From: Prunella strophiata
Lineage: Eukaryota; Chordata; Aves; Passeriformes; Prunellidae
DNA: 64,000 bases
Assembly: GCA_036583965.1 (NCBI GenBank)
Contig: JAZBQD010000033.1
Coordinates: forward strand, 19,739,446-19,803,445
Direction: 5' to 3'
Below are positions 1-12,168 of this stretch, piece by piece. The translations under genes and the position numbers were made by a program. Position 1 is the first letter of the stretch, and every line of letters begins with the position of its first letter. The notes under the pieces are model-generated. The model was not told where the DNA came from and ran no database searches. It saw only the letters and a program-made list of their open reading frames with translations.

Positions 1-2238
1 TTCAAGTGTGGCTTGTTAGGAATAAATGCTCTCGTGCAGTTCCTTTAACAGTTTGATTCTAAGTGTTCAGTTTCTGTCCTGCCAAATTTGTTTGAAGCTC
101 AGCATCAGGCAGGGCTAAGCTTTACTAATCCTCCAGAAATGTTTCAACTGCACACAGGTAGTTAATGAAGTCAGTGGGATTACTGGAAGCACTGCATTTA
201 AGGGTTCTGCTGAATTAGGATGTGCATTTTCCAGGGATAACCAAGAAATGCTGGCACTGCCCCTGTTCCTCTGCCTGAGGGCTCTGCACTATCATTTTCC
301 TTCCCGTGCAGAGCATTCAGCAGACAAGAACCATGCTGGTGCACTCTAGAACTGAAGGAGAAAAGACAATAAACCACTTGTAAAGAGCCTCAAATCTCTG
401 CATTCCGTTCCAAATGCATCTCTCCAGCCTCTGGCTGAATCTTCTGTGGAGGGAAGCCAGGCTGCAGCCAGGAGGGAGCCAGGGCCAGCTGTCAGGAGGA
501 GCAGCTGGCAGCTGGGCAAGTGTTTTAAAATAATTGCGTGGGGAGCGTGCAGGAGAAGCTCTCCTGACTTCCCTCTCCAGAGCTGTCATTTCAGTACCTC
601 GTGGGATTGGAAAAATGAGTGTATTCACACTGTTGTGATAGGGAAGCTGGAGAGATCAGTCACCTTCCAAAGCACAAGTTAAGGACTGGGGAAAGAGGAG
701 AGTGTAAAGATTGTTATACAGAGGAAATGGGAATGCTTGTCAAATCTCACAGTACTGAATATTTGAACTTCCACATACCACAGGCACAGTTGAGAATCCC
801 AGCCCTGTTGAGAGAATCTTTTCAGGCTGTGTTTTTGATATATTTTGCTGTGGCACACACTAAATTTTCATGCTTCTCTGGGGAAAAATGTTTGGCTTGC
901 AGTGAAGTCCCACAATTGAGGGACTGGCCCATGGTTTTATTTGTGAAGGAGAATATTTTGCTGAAGTCTTTGCCAAAACCCTGCCACGTTCAGGGACAGG
1001 AGTGTGAGGACAGAGGCTCAGTTTAATGGATTTCTAGGGAAGCTACTGATTTCCCCACTGCAAAGCTCAGGTTTAACAGATAGGGCTCTTATATTTCGGC
1101 ACAATTGATCAGTTATGAGGAGCACTGGGGTTAGTGCAGCTCTTAAAAATCAGTAAATCCTCACCAGCAGCACGAGCAACAGCAGCATTTACAGCTGAAA
1201 TACAAATAACTCCCTAATGGGACAGCATTGAATTCTCATTTTTTATTTGCTGAAATAGACTTTTATTAAGTAGTCAGCTTAATAAAGTGAGTTCATCTGT
1301 TCTGTATCAGGTGCCAGTGTTCAGCTTGTGGCATCTTTTTGTCACCTCTCTTCCCTGTGCCCCACCCCAGGGTGTAAATCTCACTCAGCAGGCTTTGGAG
1401 CAGCCCTGGAATGCCCTGGCTCAGGTGATCTCCAAGCAGTTTATGACCTAAGCATGATCCAGGTTGCAGCAGTGGATGTTTGCAGGGCTCCCAGGGGCAG
1501 TGATGTGATGAGCTCTTGTGTTATGTCACCCTGACCCATTTCTGGGCTCCCTCAGCTCACCAGCAGCTCCCAGGGCACCCGTGTAAAGTTATTTAAATAC
1601 CATCAATTGCAACCTGTGCAAAGCTCTGCAGCAGGTGAGAATAATTAAATGGCTATAACTGTGATTCAAGTGGAACCAGGGCAATTTAAATTGATTTGGT
1701 GGTTGTTAAGAGTGAACTTTCTGTGGCCCTTTGGGCACTCCTGTTGTAATTACACTTTGAAGGGCATGTGTGTCCATCTCCAGCTGTTACTCACACATCA
1801 CAGGGCTGTGTCCAAATGAGGTGTGACTGATCCCATTTCCCAGGCTGTGTCTGGAGCTCACCTGTGCCTGTACCTGTGTGTGCCCAACGTGAGGGCTGAG
1901 CCAGGGCAGGGCTTTGGATGTGCTTAAGCTGTGCCTGGATGAGCACTAGCAGAGCCTTGGGAGGGTAGGGTGGAAATCTGCCTTCTTCTCTGCCCAAAAA
2001 ACATAAAAGTTATGTTTTATTTTAATTTTTATTTTGGTGGTAGTGGGAGTTTAAAGAAACTGAAGAGAGGGAAACCTAAAAGCAACCTTGGCAAACTGTC
2101 AGAAGCTTTGCTGCATTAAACCAGACTCTCAGTTCTAAGCTTGTAGATGAACTTCTCAGCTGTCCTCAGAAGAACAGCTTTGGGTGTGTTTGTGGTTGCA
2201 GCCTGTCTGAAGTTAAAGAAGAGCTAAAGAGGACGTGG
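1..2238. other. unique non-coding stretch, no gene seen
   Basis: I see only short, mutually overlapping open frames on both strands, none with recognisable protein motifs or convincing splice sites. The sequence is moderately AT-rich avian-type DNA with no clear repeat until the CR1 tail that follows. It could be intron or intergenic. Confidence 0.6.
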
Positions 2239-2314
2239 AACTGGCAGTGCTGGGTTCATGGTTGGGCTCAATGATCTCAGAGGGCTTTTCCAAACTTAAC
2301 CATTCTACAATTCT
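2239..2314 (+). mobile_element. CR1 LINE 3'-end fragment
   Basis: The segment reads GGCAGTGCTGGGTTCATGGTTGGGCTCAATGATCTCAGAGGGCTTTTCC, broken by small changes from the usual avian CR1 tail (…GGTTGGACTTGATGATCTTGGAGGTCTTTTCC…). It ends in a decayed form of the ATTCTATG octamer that terminates CR1. The orientation is sense on the plus strand. It is heavily 5'-truncated, as most CR1 copies are, and carries no reverse transcriptase sequence. Confidence 0.75.
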
Positions 2315-2513
2315 TCCCCCCCCCCCCACTTAGTAAAATAAAAAAGAAAACATAACCTGAACAGTCTCTCAGCATAAAATTCTGTTCAATTTTTAACAGA
2401 ACATTCCAAACTTAACCATTCTACAATTCTTTTACCCCGCGCCTCACTTAGTAAAATAAAAAAGAAAACATAACCTGAACAGTCTCTCAGCATAAAATTC
2501 TGTTCAATTTTTA
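2288..2513. repeat. tandem duplication, two copies of about 110 bp (offset 116-118)
   Basis: The segment 2288-2395 is repeated at 2404-2513. Both copies carry TTCCAAACTTAACCATTCT near the start, then the same CACTTAGTAAAATAAAAAAG block and a matching stretch ending GTTCAATTTTTAA. The offset is 116 bp at the left and 118 bp at the right. The main difference is the spacer: a run of 12 C (2316-2327) in the first copy and TTTACCCCGCGCCTC in the second. The left end lies inside the CR1 tail, so the duplication arose after the CR1 insertion. Confidence 0.9.
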
Positions 2514-2515
2514 AA

Positions 2516-3540
2516 CCCATGCATAAATTGTTTTTCTTTGTAAGCAATCCCTGCTAATACCAGATTAGCAGGGCTGTTTCCCTGGTTTGTTCCTCCACCT
2601 GTTTCATAGGACACACTGGTATTCCCAAGCAAAACTACTGCCACAATATGGATTCTTAGGGTGATGGAGGGAAGAAAAAATTATTGTGTTACAAATGGCT
2701 GTGATTTTTCTATATCCTTGTATAATTATAGCTAAAGTTATTGTATAAAATAGGATTTGATTTTGAAGCTGAAAATTGGATGCATTTGGAAACAATTTAA
2801 ATTTTCTTAATATAATCCAATTTTATTTATGCAGGTATAGTTTAAATGGTACTTGGAGTAACAGTAGGTGCTGTAACTCCTTTGATTCTTTGTAGTAGGA
2901 AAAAATTACCTCACTGAGGTGTTGTCTAAGAACAAGTGGAAAAGATTTGGGTCCAGGATGTGCTTTTATATCCCCTTTAGTTGTGGTCCTGTGTGGAACT
3001 CCCTTAGGTGAAGGTTTTCCTCATCTAGGTAGGACCCCATCACCATAAGAACAAAGTGCCATTGGAACATCCTTCTGGAAGGAAGAGACACTGTATGGAA
3101 TTCTGTTTCTGCCTTAGCACCTCAAACACCTCAGAGTGGTTTTGGATGAATGCTTGGGAGGCAGGAGATGTGGGGAAAGGAACTGGGAAGGATGTTTAGG
3201 ATGAGAGGTACATTTAGAATCCACTGGAATTTCTGTGGCTCACTTTTACCCCCCTGCAGTGAGTTTGGGGCCTTGGCTCAGAGGGTTTGAGAGCTGTCTG
3301 TGCTGGATGAGGGCTCTGGGCTTTGTGGTTCTCAGAACCCTAAGCCTGGGCAGAGCAGCAAAACCAGCCTTGGGCTGAGGTTGGTGCCAAGCAGGAAGGT
3401 GTGGAGGGAGCCACGTCCTGGCAGTCCTGTGTGGCATGCAACCCGGTCACTGGTCCCTGGGTTCCAGTTGGCTATGATTTTGCAGCTGGTGTGCCTGGAG
3501 CTCTGGGATTGTGTTTCTGAACCCTTAACCCTCCGTGGCA
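2516..3540. other. unique non-coding stretch, no gene seen
   Basis: No supported exon, RNA gene or transposon is visible. The first part (about 2600-2900) is AT-rich. The last 300 bases before the purine array are more GC-rich and hold only short conflicting frames. Confidence 0.55.
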
Positions 3541-5041
3541 AGAGAGGGAGAGAGAGGGAGAGAGGGAGAGAGGGAGAGAGAGGGAGAGAGAGGGAGAGAG
3601 AGGGAGAGAGAGGGAGAGAGAGGGAGAGAGGGAGAGAGGGAGAGAGGGAGAGAGGGAGAGAGGGAGAGAGGGAGAGAGGGAGAGAGAGGGAGAGAGAGGG
3701 AGAGAGAGGGAGAGAGGGAGAGAGGGAGAGAGAGGGAGAGAGGGAGAGAGAGGGAGAGAGAGGGAGAGAGGGAGAGAGAGGGAGAGAGAGGGAGAGAGGG
3801 AGAGAGGGAGAGAGAGGGAGAGAGAGGGAGAGAGGGAGAGAGAGGGAGAGAGGGAGAGAGGGAGAGAGGGAGAGAGAGGGAGAGAGGGAGAGAGGGAGAG
3901 AGAGGGAGAGAGAGGGAGAGAGGGAGAGAGGGAGAGAGAGGGAGAGAGAGGGAGAGAGGGAGAGAGGGAGAGAGAGGGAGAGAGAGGGAGAGAGAGGGAG
4001 AGAGGGAGAGAGGGAGAGAGGGAGAGAGGGAGAGAGGGAGAGAGAGGGAGAGAGGGAGAGAGAGGGAGAGAGGGAGAGAGGGAGAGAGAGGGAGAGAGGG
4101 AGAGAGAGGGAGAGAGGGAGAGAGAGGGAGAGAGAGGGAGAGAGGGAGAGAGAGGGAGAGAGGGAGAGAGGGAGAGAGGGAGAGAGAGGGAGAGAGAGGG
4201 AGAGAGGGAGAGAGGGAGAGAGGGAGAGAGGGAGAGAGGGAGAGAGGGAGAGAGGGAGAGAGGGAGAGAGGGAGAGAGGGAGAGAGGGAGAGAGGGAGAG
4301 AGGGAGAGAGGGAGAGAGGGAGAGAGGGAGAGAGGGAGAGAGGGAGAGAGGGAGAGAGGGAGAGAGGGAGAGAGGGAGAGAGGGAGAGAGGGAGAGAGGG
4401 AGAGAGGGAGAGAGGGAGAGAGGGAGAGAGGGAGAGAGGGAGAGAGGGAGAGAGGGAGAGAGGGAGAGAGGGAGAGAGGGAGAGAGGGAGAGAGGGAGAG
4501 AGGGAGAGAGGGAGAGAGGGAGAGAGGGAGAGAGAGGGAGAGAGAGGGAGAGAGGGAGAGAGGGAGAGAGGGAGAGAGGGAGAGAGAGGGAGAGAGAGGG
4601 AGAGAGAGGGAGAGAGAGGGAGAGAGGGAGAGAGGGAGAGAGGGAGAGAGGGAGAGAGGGAGAGAGAGGGAGAGAGAGGGAGAGAGGGAGAGAGGGAGAG
4701 AGGGAGAGAGGGAGAGAGGGAGAGAGGGAGAGAGGGAGAGAGAGGGAGAGAGGGAGAGAGAGGGAGAGAGGGAGAGAGAGGGAGAGAGAGGGAGAGAGAG
4801 GGAGAGAGAGGGAGAGAGGGAGAGAGGGAGAGAGAGGGAGAGAGAGGGAGAGAGGGAGAGAGAGGGAGAGAGAGGGAGAGAGAGGGAGAGAGAGGGAGAG
4901 AGAGGGAGAGAGGGAGAGAGAGGGAGAGAGAGGGAGAGAGGGAGAGAGGGAGAGAGGGAGAGAGGGAGAGAGGGAGAGAGGGAGAGAGGGAGAGAGGGAG
5001 AGAGGGAGAGAGAGGGAGAGAGAGGGAGAGAGGGAGAGAGG
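3541..5041 (+). repeat. 1.5-kb pure-purine GA array (GGGAGAGA / GGGAGAGAGA)n
   Basis: About 1500 bases contain only G and A on the plus strand. They are built from two units: an 8-mer GGGAGAGA and a 10-mer GGGAGAGAGA with one more GA step. Both flanks of the array mix the two units irregularly, while about 4199-4530 is almost purely the 8-mer (about 41 copies). Because no stop codon can be made from these units, long open frames of Gly, Arg and Glu run through it (3300-5045 and 3535-5088). They are composition artefacts, not genes. The strand asymmetry is complete and mirror-symmetric, a sequence type known to form intramolecular triplex (H-DNA) under superhelical stress. Confidence 0.98.
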
Positions 5042-5220
5042 GTGAGGTGAGGATAGTAGGGAGGATTAAGGAAGGGAGGTGTATTTAGTTCGATGGCGTG
5101 ATTCTTTCGTTTTTCTTTCTGTTTGCGGTCGCATGCTGGAAAGAGTCTGTCTTCCGTACTTCAGGAATAGGTGTCTTAGATGTAGAGACTTGCTTAATGC
5201 GGGCTTCCTTTCTGTCATTC
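5042..5220. other. irregular CpG-bearing junction after the GA array
   Basis: The array dissolves into imperfect purine-rich sequence (GTGAGGTGAGGATAGTAGGG…) and then mixed sequence with several CpGs (TTCGATGGCG, TTTCG, GCGGTCGC, TTCCG, ATGCGG). CpG is otherwise rare nearby. It may be degenerated array plus unique flank, or low-accuracy consensus at the edge of a difficult repeat. No gene is supported. Confidence 0.5.
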
Positions 5221-5325
5221 ACTTTCCTTTCCTTATTCTGTCCTTCTCTTCTTCCGTCTTTCTTCCTTCTTTCTTCCTTTCTTCTTTCTTCTTTCTTCTT
5301 CTTCTTCTTTCCCTTCCCTTTCCCA
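5221..5325. repeat. pyrimidine-rich CTT/CCTT low-complexity tract
   Basis: The stretch is almost entirely C and T on the plus strand (TTTCCTTTCC… then TTCTTCTTCTTCTTTCCC). It lies about 180 bases after the purine array, so the purine-rich strand switches. Reading frames through it (for example 5085-5369 on the minus strand, rich in Lys and Arg) are composition artefacts. Confidence 0.85.
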
Positions 5326-5958
5326 GGAGTTACACTGAAGATCTGGGCTGAGGCACAGCTCACCACCATCCTGTGTTTGGGTGGTACCAGGGTTTGGGTC
5401 CCTCTCAGTGCAAGCAGGTGAAATCCTCTGCCCCAGTCTGCCCCCTGAATTCAGCTCTGGCACAGCACTCTGCAGGGCATCAGCTGCTCAGAACCACCCC
5501 TGCTGGCTCTTCATCCTGGTGCTGCTTTGGGTACAGTGTGGGAAGGGCAGCCCTGGTGCCTCTTCAGCAGCTGGACCTGGAGCTGCAGCTCTAGGTCAGT
5601 TTTGTCTGTCTGTTGGATTTACAAGCAAAGACCCATTCATGGATATGTTTCTCATGCCTGAGTGTGTTCAGTTGGGATGTCCCAGGTGGGTAAAGGCAGT
5701 ACCCAGTGATGGAGCTCAGAGTCCCATCCCTTCTCCTGCAGCAGCATTCCCTCAGGCTCTGTGTCTTTTTCTGGAGTAGGAAGTGAAACGTGTGCAGGAT
5801 TTTGGTTATGAAACTCATGGAAAGCCATATGTGTGTACTTGTTCAGCACAAAAAGGGGGATGTAAACACCCTGGCTTAACTTCAGACAGTGCCTTAGTGT
5901 TCACCTTCCCTCTCCCTCATGCCTTTCCTCTCATGCTCCTGGGGTGAACAGACTGTAA
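5326..5958. other. unique non-coding stretch, no gene seen
   Basis: Short conflicting frames only, with no recognisable domain, repeat or RNA. Confidence 0.5.
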
Positions 5959-6225
5959 CACAGAATCTCAAAATCATGGAAATGTTTGCGTTGGAAGGAC
6001 CTAAAAGATGATCCAGGTACAACCCACCTTCCACTGTCCCAGGCTGCTCCAAGCCCTGTCCAACCTGGCCCTGGACACTTCCAGGGATCCAGGGGCAGCC
6101 ACAGCTGCTCTGGGCACCCTGTGCCAGGGCCTCCCCACCCTCACAGGGAGGAATTTCTTCCTAATATCCCATCTAAACTGACTTTTAAAGTTCAAAGCCC
6201 TTCCCCTTGTTCTAGCACTCATAAC
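5959..6225 (-). mobile_element. CR1 LINE 3'-end fragment
   Basis: It starts CACAGAATCTCAAAATCATGG, the reverse complement of the CR1 terminal octamers. The conserved CR1 blocks follow: TTGGAAGGACCTAAAAGATG, CTGTCCCAGGCTGCTCCAAG, CCAGGGATCCAGGGGCAGCC, and GAATTTCTTCCTAATATCCC. It ends near CCTTCCCCTTGTTCTAGCAC. This is a well-kept 3' fragment, antisense on the plus strand, with no intact ORF. Confidence 0.93.
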
Positions 6226-6239
6226 ACAGCACTGGCCTG

Positions 6240-9200
6240 GCCATCTCAGAACAGGCTTTGACTTTAAAAGTCCAACCTTAGAATCCTGCCTCTTTACCTG
6301 GTGCTTGGAGTGGGTACCTTGTATCTTCATTCTCCTTAAAACCAGAAGAAAAATGAATTTGCTTCACCCTCCTTTGAGGAATCTCCATTTGCCAGCTGGT
6401 GCCAGCATTGTGCTCTGCTGGGTCATTCAGCAATTCCCGGTGTTCCCACGGAACAATCCATTCCCTTGGCAGGCCCTGCTTTGGAAGGCTTGCCCGTGTG
6501 TTTAGCAGTACATGCCTTGTGCCTTGAGCTTGTCCTGACAGCTCTGGTTGGTATATCAATGGTATATCAATCTGGAATATCAGTGTCAAACTCCAGATCA
6601 GGGCTCTTCACTGGCACAGGAGTTCAGGTGAGAAAGATTTCCACCCTGGGCTGAAAACTCTTTCCTGGGGGACAGCATCACCCTGCCTGTGAGCAGGCAC
6701 CTGCACCCATGGGTGGGAGCAGAGGCAATCAAGCAGTCACTCCTGAAAAGCCCTGGTTTGGTGCTTCCTGCTGCCTGGGCAGAGCTTTCCCTGTGGCAGT
6801 GTCTGGAGTTCCTGTGCGGAGGCTGAACGGAGACGTCGCTGCTGGAGCAGCTCAGAGCTGGATTAACTTCAAACCTAAAAATAGCCCACAAGCAGAAAGG
6901 CCTTTTCCTCCAGTGAATTGTGGTTTCTGGAGGGAGGGCAGAGGAAAATTCAGCCGTGCTGCCTCCTCTGGAGTCCTGGCAGAAAACAATGGAGCAGAGT
7001 CCAGACCCCCCTGAGTAGGTGGGATTCCTGCAGCTGTCACTGCACAGCAAATGGGATTTTACTCTGATTGAACTGCAGTGAAATGCTACACAAAATTCTG
7101 CTGCTTCTAAAGAGTTTTGGGTTTTTCTCCTCAGCCTTCTAAGCTTGCATTTGAGACAGTTATGTCCTAATGTTTTATAACTTGGATGATTATGAATGAC
7201 TTAACTTTATTCCCCAATCCTTCTATTCCATGTCAGGATATGTAATAATGCCTTTTGTGCAGGTGCTCTCTGGTGTTGATCAGGTGATGTTCAGTAGCTA
7301 AAAAGGCTGGCCAGGTTCTGGCCTTACACATAGCAGGAAGGAGTAGCAGTAACCTGCTCAAATACTCACTTTCTCTTTTTATTCTGATGTGAAAAGCAAG
7401 ACTAACTTGGGGTTTTTTTGCCACTATGACAACTTCTGAGCAGCAATTCTGTTGATGATTGCCTGTGGAAATAAAAACTCGAGCTCTTTTTGAGCAGTCT
7501 TACCCTTCTTCAGACAGTGGTGTGTGAGCAGTCTGCACAGGTAGTCCTTACCCTAATGATGTTTGCAGTTCCTTATTAGGTTGTACCATAATCCCTGAAT
7601 GTGATTAACTGGCAATTTACACCTCAGAGCCCTGGCTTTTACTTATAAAAGCTACAGAGAAATAAACTAGAGCAACAAATTGGGAGTTAACTGTGCAATC
7701 AAGGATATAAATGTGCCTCTGCAGTCTGAGTGCTGCTGCTTGGCTGGCTCGAAGGACAGAGTCTTCCTTAGAGTAGAAGGGGAATTGCTGTCCAAGACAG
7801 CTTTTAGTAACATGATGAACAGCAGAGGTGCTTAAGAGCATGGAAAGCACGTTTAGTCTTTATAGGCAGCATTAGTTAATGTTGTGGGCAGAGTTGAAGT
7901 GAATATTCCCACCTCTGTGTCATTTATAACAGCCTGATTTGTAAAAATGCAGTTTAGAGCAGTTCAGCCAGTGCCCTTCTCAGCCGTGGTGTGAAAGGCA
8001 GCGTTGGCTGCACGTTTAAAAATAAAACAAATGTTACTGGTGGTGGGTTGGAAAGTTGTGTCTGAGCTGGTTGAGAACCCAATTACTGCAGAGCAGATCT
8101 TTTTACAGCTGCTAGCAGCAAGCAAATGGGAATTGCCATCACGAAGAAGGACCTGCTCACAAACACATTTTCAGTTTGTGGGGCTTGGAGTGGGTGGTGA
8201 CTTGCTGGGAGAAGTGCTGTTACAACACCTGGTGTCTGCTGGAAGAAAGAGGATGCAAAATTCCTGAAAACAAAACTCAATTTTAGGAATTGTTACTGCA
8301 ACTTCTTCAGGCAGAAAACTCTAAGCCTTGATCAGAACTACTGTGTGTGGTACCACCTCAATTTCAGCTTAAAGCACTTCAAGTGCTTCCACATCTCATC
8401 CTTAGCACCATTTGGTTGTCAGCAGCAAGTGAAATGATTCTCTCCTCTGTGCTGTCAAAAGTGATGGGATGGAAGAGGAATTCTCTTCTCTCTCAGCATA
8501 AATGGATAGATATGTTAACCCAGCAATCCTATTTTCATGGTGGATTTAATCCAATAAAACCTTCTGTTATAGTCATGGAGGTTTTCTGGTTTGTTTTTTC
8601 TAAGGGTTTACATTTTTGTCTGTTTTATGCACTTTTCTCCCACAAAGTTTTAATTTCCCTTACCTGAGACACACTGCAAACATAAGTGATTGCTGCTGCA
8701 TTTTCTACCTCTCTGAAGCTGCAAAGCCTCAGGACTTAAAATTAAAGAATGCTTGGATTTTTCAGCCCAATTTGGTGGCTGAAATTCATCATATCAGTTT
8801 TTAATAAAAGAATGCACATTATGCATTGACAGCACTGTGAAGAGGCTTAAAGTCCTCTTCCCTTTCTCTTGGAGAGGGTACTTGACTTGCAAGAAGTGTG
8901 GGGGGGATGGACCATCAGTTTTGAGCAAGACCCAACCAGCTGTAGAGCCAAATATACAACATTGGTACATGTGGCTTTGAGATCTTCCCTGGAGAAGCTT
9001 TATCAGGAGCACTCAGAGTTGTCTCCTTTAGGAGCAGGTTGATCAGGGATGTTTTGCATCTTCCTCCTAGAGGCTTTCAAAGCCTCAGTGCTGACTATTT
9101 ATAAACATAGAGAGTTGTCTCCTCTGCCTTTTCAAAATTTAAACTTCTTGGAACTTAAAAGTAAATTTTTAAAAAGTAGTGAAGAAATTGCTTTTCAGAT

Positions 9201-12168
9201 GAAGCTCTGTTTTATGTGCTGTTCTTCCACTGATGAGCAGCAATTGTTGTTCACCCTGCAAATCCAAATGTTATTTCCCAAATAGCTGGTTTTTAACAAA
9301 TGCAGTTGGTTTCTGTAGGAGGAACTGACTCCCTTGGAGCTGTTCTCATCCCACTCATCCATTGCTTTTCCCCCCACCCTTTATCTGACCTTACACATCT
9401 TTGGGAAGTGTGTCAGCAGCAGGGACAGCAGTAACTGGAGCTCAGTGACACCGTCATGTGAGAAGGAAGATAACAGCAATTAATTGTTAATATTGAGCTA
9501 ACTGTGAGCTCCTGGCCTGCTGGACTTCTCAGTGTGCACCTTGTGGCCAGGGTACAGTGAGAACTTGTGGTGTTTGAGTGGTTTATTCCATTAAATCTTT
9601 ATGGAAGTGTCTGCAATGGAGGGCACAAATTCACTCGCTGGTGCTGAGCTCTCACACATTGCAAATGCTAGTTTTAGTTTATATATTATAGTGTTGGTTT
9701 AGTTTGGGTGTATAAAAGTGGGAAAAGTCATCCCATTCTGTGGTTTACAGATCCTGCAGGATCCCTCACACATCCTGCACATCTGGGCTCTCAGCTGAGA
9801 GGCTGTTCCTGGTTCCCTGCTCTTGCTGGATGAGCAGGGGGGATGCAGGAGACATTGAAACAGGAAAATTGTTCAGCACTTCCAGATTTGACCCCCCATC
9901 AGAGCTGCTCCATCTTCGTGGGGAGAGCAGGGTGTGGGATTCAAAACTTGCCGGTTTAGTTGAATCACCTTGGCAGGGAGTGTCCCTTGGGTGTTTGTAG
10001 TCAGTTTTTAGGTAACCAACAAAGACTGATGAACACAAGTTTGCTGAAACAAAATTAGTTCTGGAGGAAGTGAGGAAGGGAAGTGCAGAGCTCTAAATGG
10101 GATTATTAAAGATGTGAAGTAGGAGGAAAAGAGGTCTCTCTGAACCATGGCCACCACCTTTGAGACTTCATTTAGCCCTTGACAAAACTGGAGATGTTAA
10201 ACAACAGCTTCCTGAATCCCCTGTCTGGGGGCAGCCACCTGGAGTCAGTGATGGGGGTAAATACTGCTTTATTTAGCTGGTATTAATTTATACCACAGTA
10301 GAAATGATATAATTCATATAATAATTTTTATAATTAGTAGGAACTGGTATAATTTATATTAATTTAATATGAAGGTAATTGGGTGAAAATTAGATGTTTA
10401 ATAACACAGTGATAAGAAACACTGTAAACATCATCCCATGGAATTGTCTTTAGGATTTGGTAGAAGTTGTCTGAAGTCTTTTTACCACAGACATGCACCA
10501 GATTACTCTAAAGTAGATTATTTGGGCTCTGTGCTGACTTCACTGCTGGCCAGATGAAGGGCCAGGTAAATCTCTATTTAATTACACATTGCTTTCCCAT
10601 GGGGCAGATTCCCGAGTGCTGACAGTGATTGTGCTTGTTGTGGTTGGATTTTGTGCTGTAAATTCTGCCTAAAAACATGCACTGGAGAGCTTCTGTCACT
10701 TTCATGTATGAATATAATGCAATACTATAAATATATGATGCAGTGTAGCTGTAAGTGCAATAAAGATGAAAAGAAGGGGAGAAAAAATGGTCTGAGCAGT
10801 GTGAGAGATGAGGACACGGTGAACTTTGGAGGTGTTGGTTTTTTGGGAAACTTCTTGTCAGATATTCAGTGCCTGTGAGTGCTAGATAAACATGAATTTG
10901 TCTTTCAATTCATCATTTTGTGTGTGTAGGGTCTGAGGAGTCTGTGCTGATCATCCTAAATTAAGCTTGGTCATGTTAATGATGAGTACCACGTGGAAAC
11001 AGAGACTGGCATTACCTGGGAAAGAAGCAGCTTCTTGGCCCCATGGCTAGAAAAATACCTCATGTTCAATACTGGCTGTAAAATGTTCTTATCTATTCTG
11101 GAACAGTTGTTTTTAATCCATGTGCCATATTCTCCCAAAATATGTCTCAACTGGGACAGATTGCTGTTAAATCCTTCCTGGAATACATTTCTGAGGCGTT
11201 TTTTCCAGGAGGAGGTGTCAGATTTGGAGCAGACAGATGTAAATCCAGTCCCTCTCACACAAGGCTCTTCCTGCCTTGGATGGAGCAATTTATGAGCAGC
11301 CGTTGTGGGTGGTGAATGAAATCACAAAATGGCCATTCTGGGGTGGCAGGAGAGCAGTTTTTATTTTTGTTTTATTCTTGTTCTTGGTGTTAAATTGCCT
11401 CCTTGGCACACAAAGGGCCATGTCCTTGACCCAGGGGGGTGTGGGGATTGTCCCCAGACTCTGCTCTCTCCAGACAGACCCAATCCAGCTCTGGTGCCCT
11501 GCTCTGTTTCCTCACAGGTCAGCTTTCCTCCTGTGTGAAAATGCAGAGGAAATCATGGGTCGTGGATTTTGAGATTAAATCTAATGGTTTTCGCTGTCTG
11601 CTAGAAATTAATTTACTGCTCACTTGAAATAATATCTCTTTATCATGTAAATTAGCTGTATTGAAGGGGAAATAATAAGGAAATATGGTTTTTTCCTCCC
11701 TTCCTTGAGCAGTGAGGAGGACAGCTTTTTTGTTTCCCAAGCCAAACAGGTTTCTAATTAAATAACAGAATAACTCCTTGAAACTCTGCTTTGGGAGAAA
11801 TATTTGGTTTTTTTGCTTGTTCCCTTTTTAAAATGGACAATAGAGACTTGCAGTAATTAAATATATGTTTGAAAAAACTCTAGGCTTCACGAGTGACTTT
11901 CTAAAGCTGCCTCCTGCCCCTCTGATGGATCATTGCTGTGGGACTGTTCATTGTCCATGGCTGTTCTTGCTCAATCCAGTGTTCTCCCAGTTTACAGGGA
12001 GGGCCCCCAGGTTTTGTGATGCTGTGGGGATGGGTTTTGCTCCTCATTAACTTTGCCAGCTCCTCCTCTGCTTCTGGAGAGCTCCTGCAGCTCCAGGTCT
12101 CCTCCTGGGCTGGGCACCTGCTCTGTTGTTCCTCCTGGTGCTGCTCCCCTAAGGATGGAATTTTAAAC
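6240..12168. other. long unique stretch, no gene seen
   Basis: No supported gene. Minor items are a perfect 11-bp doublet GGTATATCAAT at 6550-6571 and a very AT-rich segment at about 10255-10400. A few CpGs lie at 6815-6840 inside a 101-codon frame (6709-7014) with no family resemblance. Other frames are short and overlap on both strands. Confidence 0.55.
10255..10400. repeat. AT-rich segment with near-palindromes
   Basis: It contains GGTATTAATTTATACC, a near-perfect palindrome, and repeated TATAATTTATATTAATTTAATAT-type blocks. The composition is strongly AT compared with neighbours. It could be a decayed element or simple low-complexity DNA. Confidence 0.4.

Noticed and set aside
3300..5088. 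Two long plus frames (581 and 517 codons) rich in Gly, Arg and Glu
   Set aside because: They exist only because GGGAGAGA-type units cannot form stop codons. More than one frame is open and nothing outside the array supports a gene.
6709..7014. 101-codon plus frame with several CpGs near 6820-6840
   Set aside because: CpGs are confined to about 25 bases, and there is no splice context or recognisable protein.
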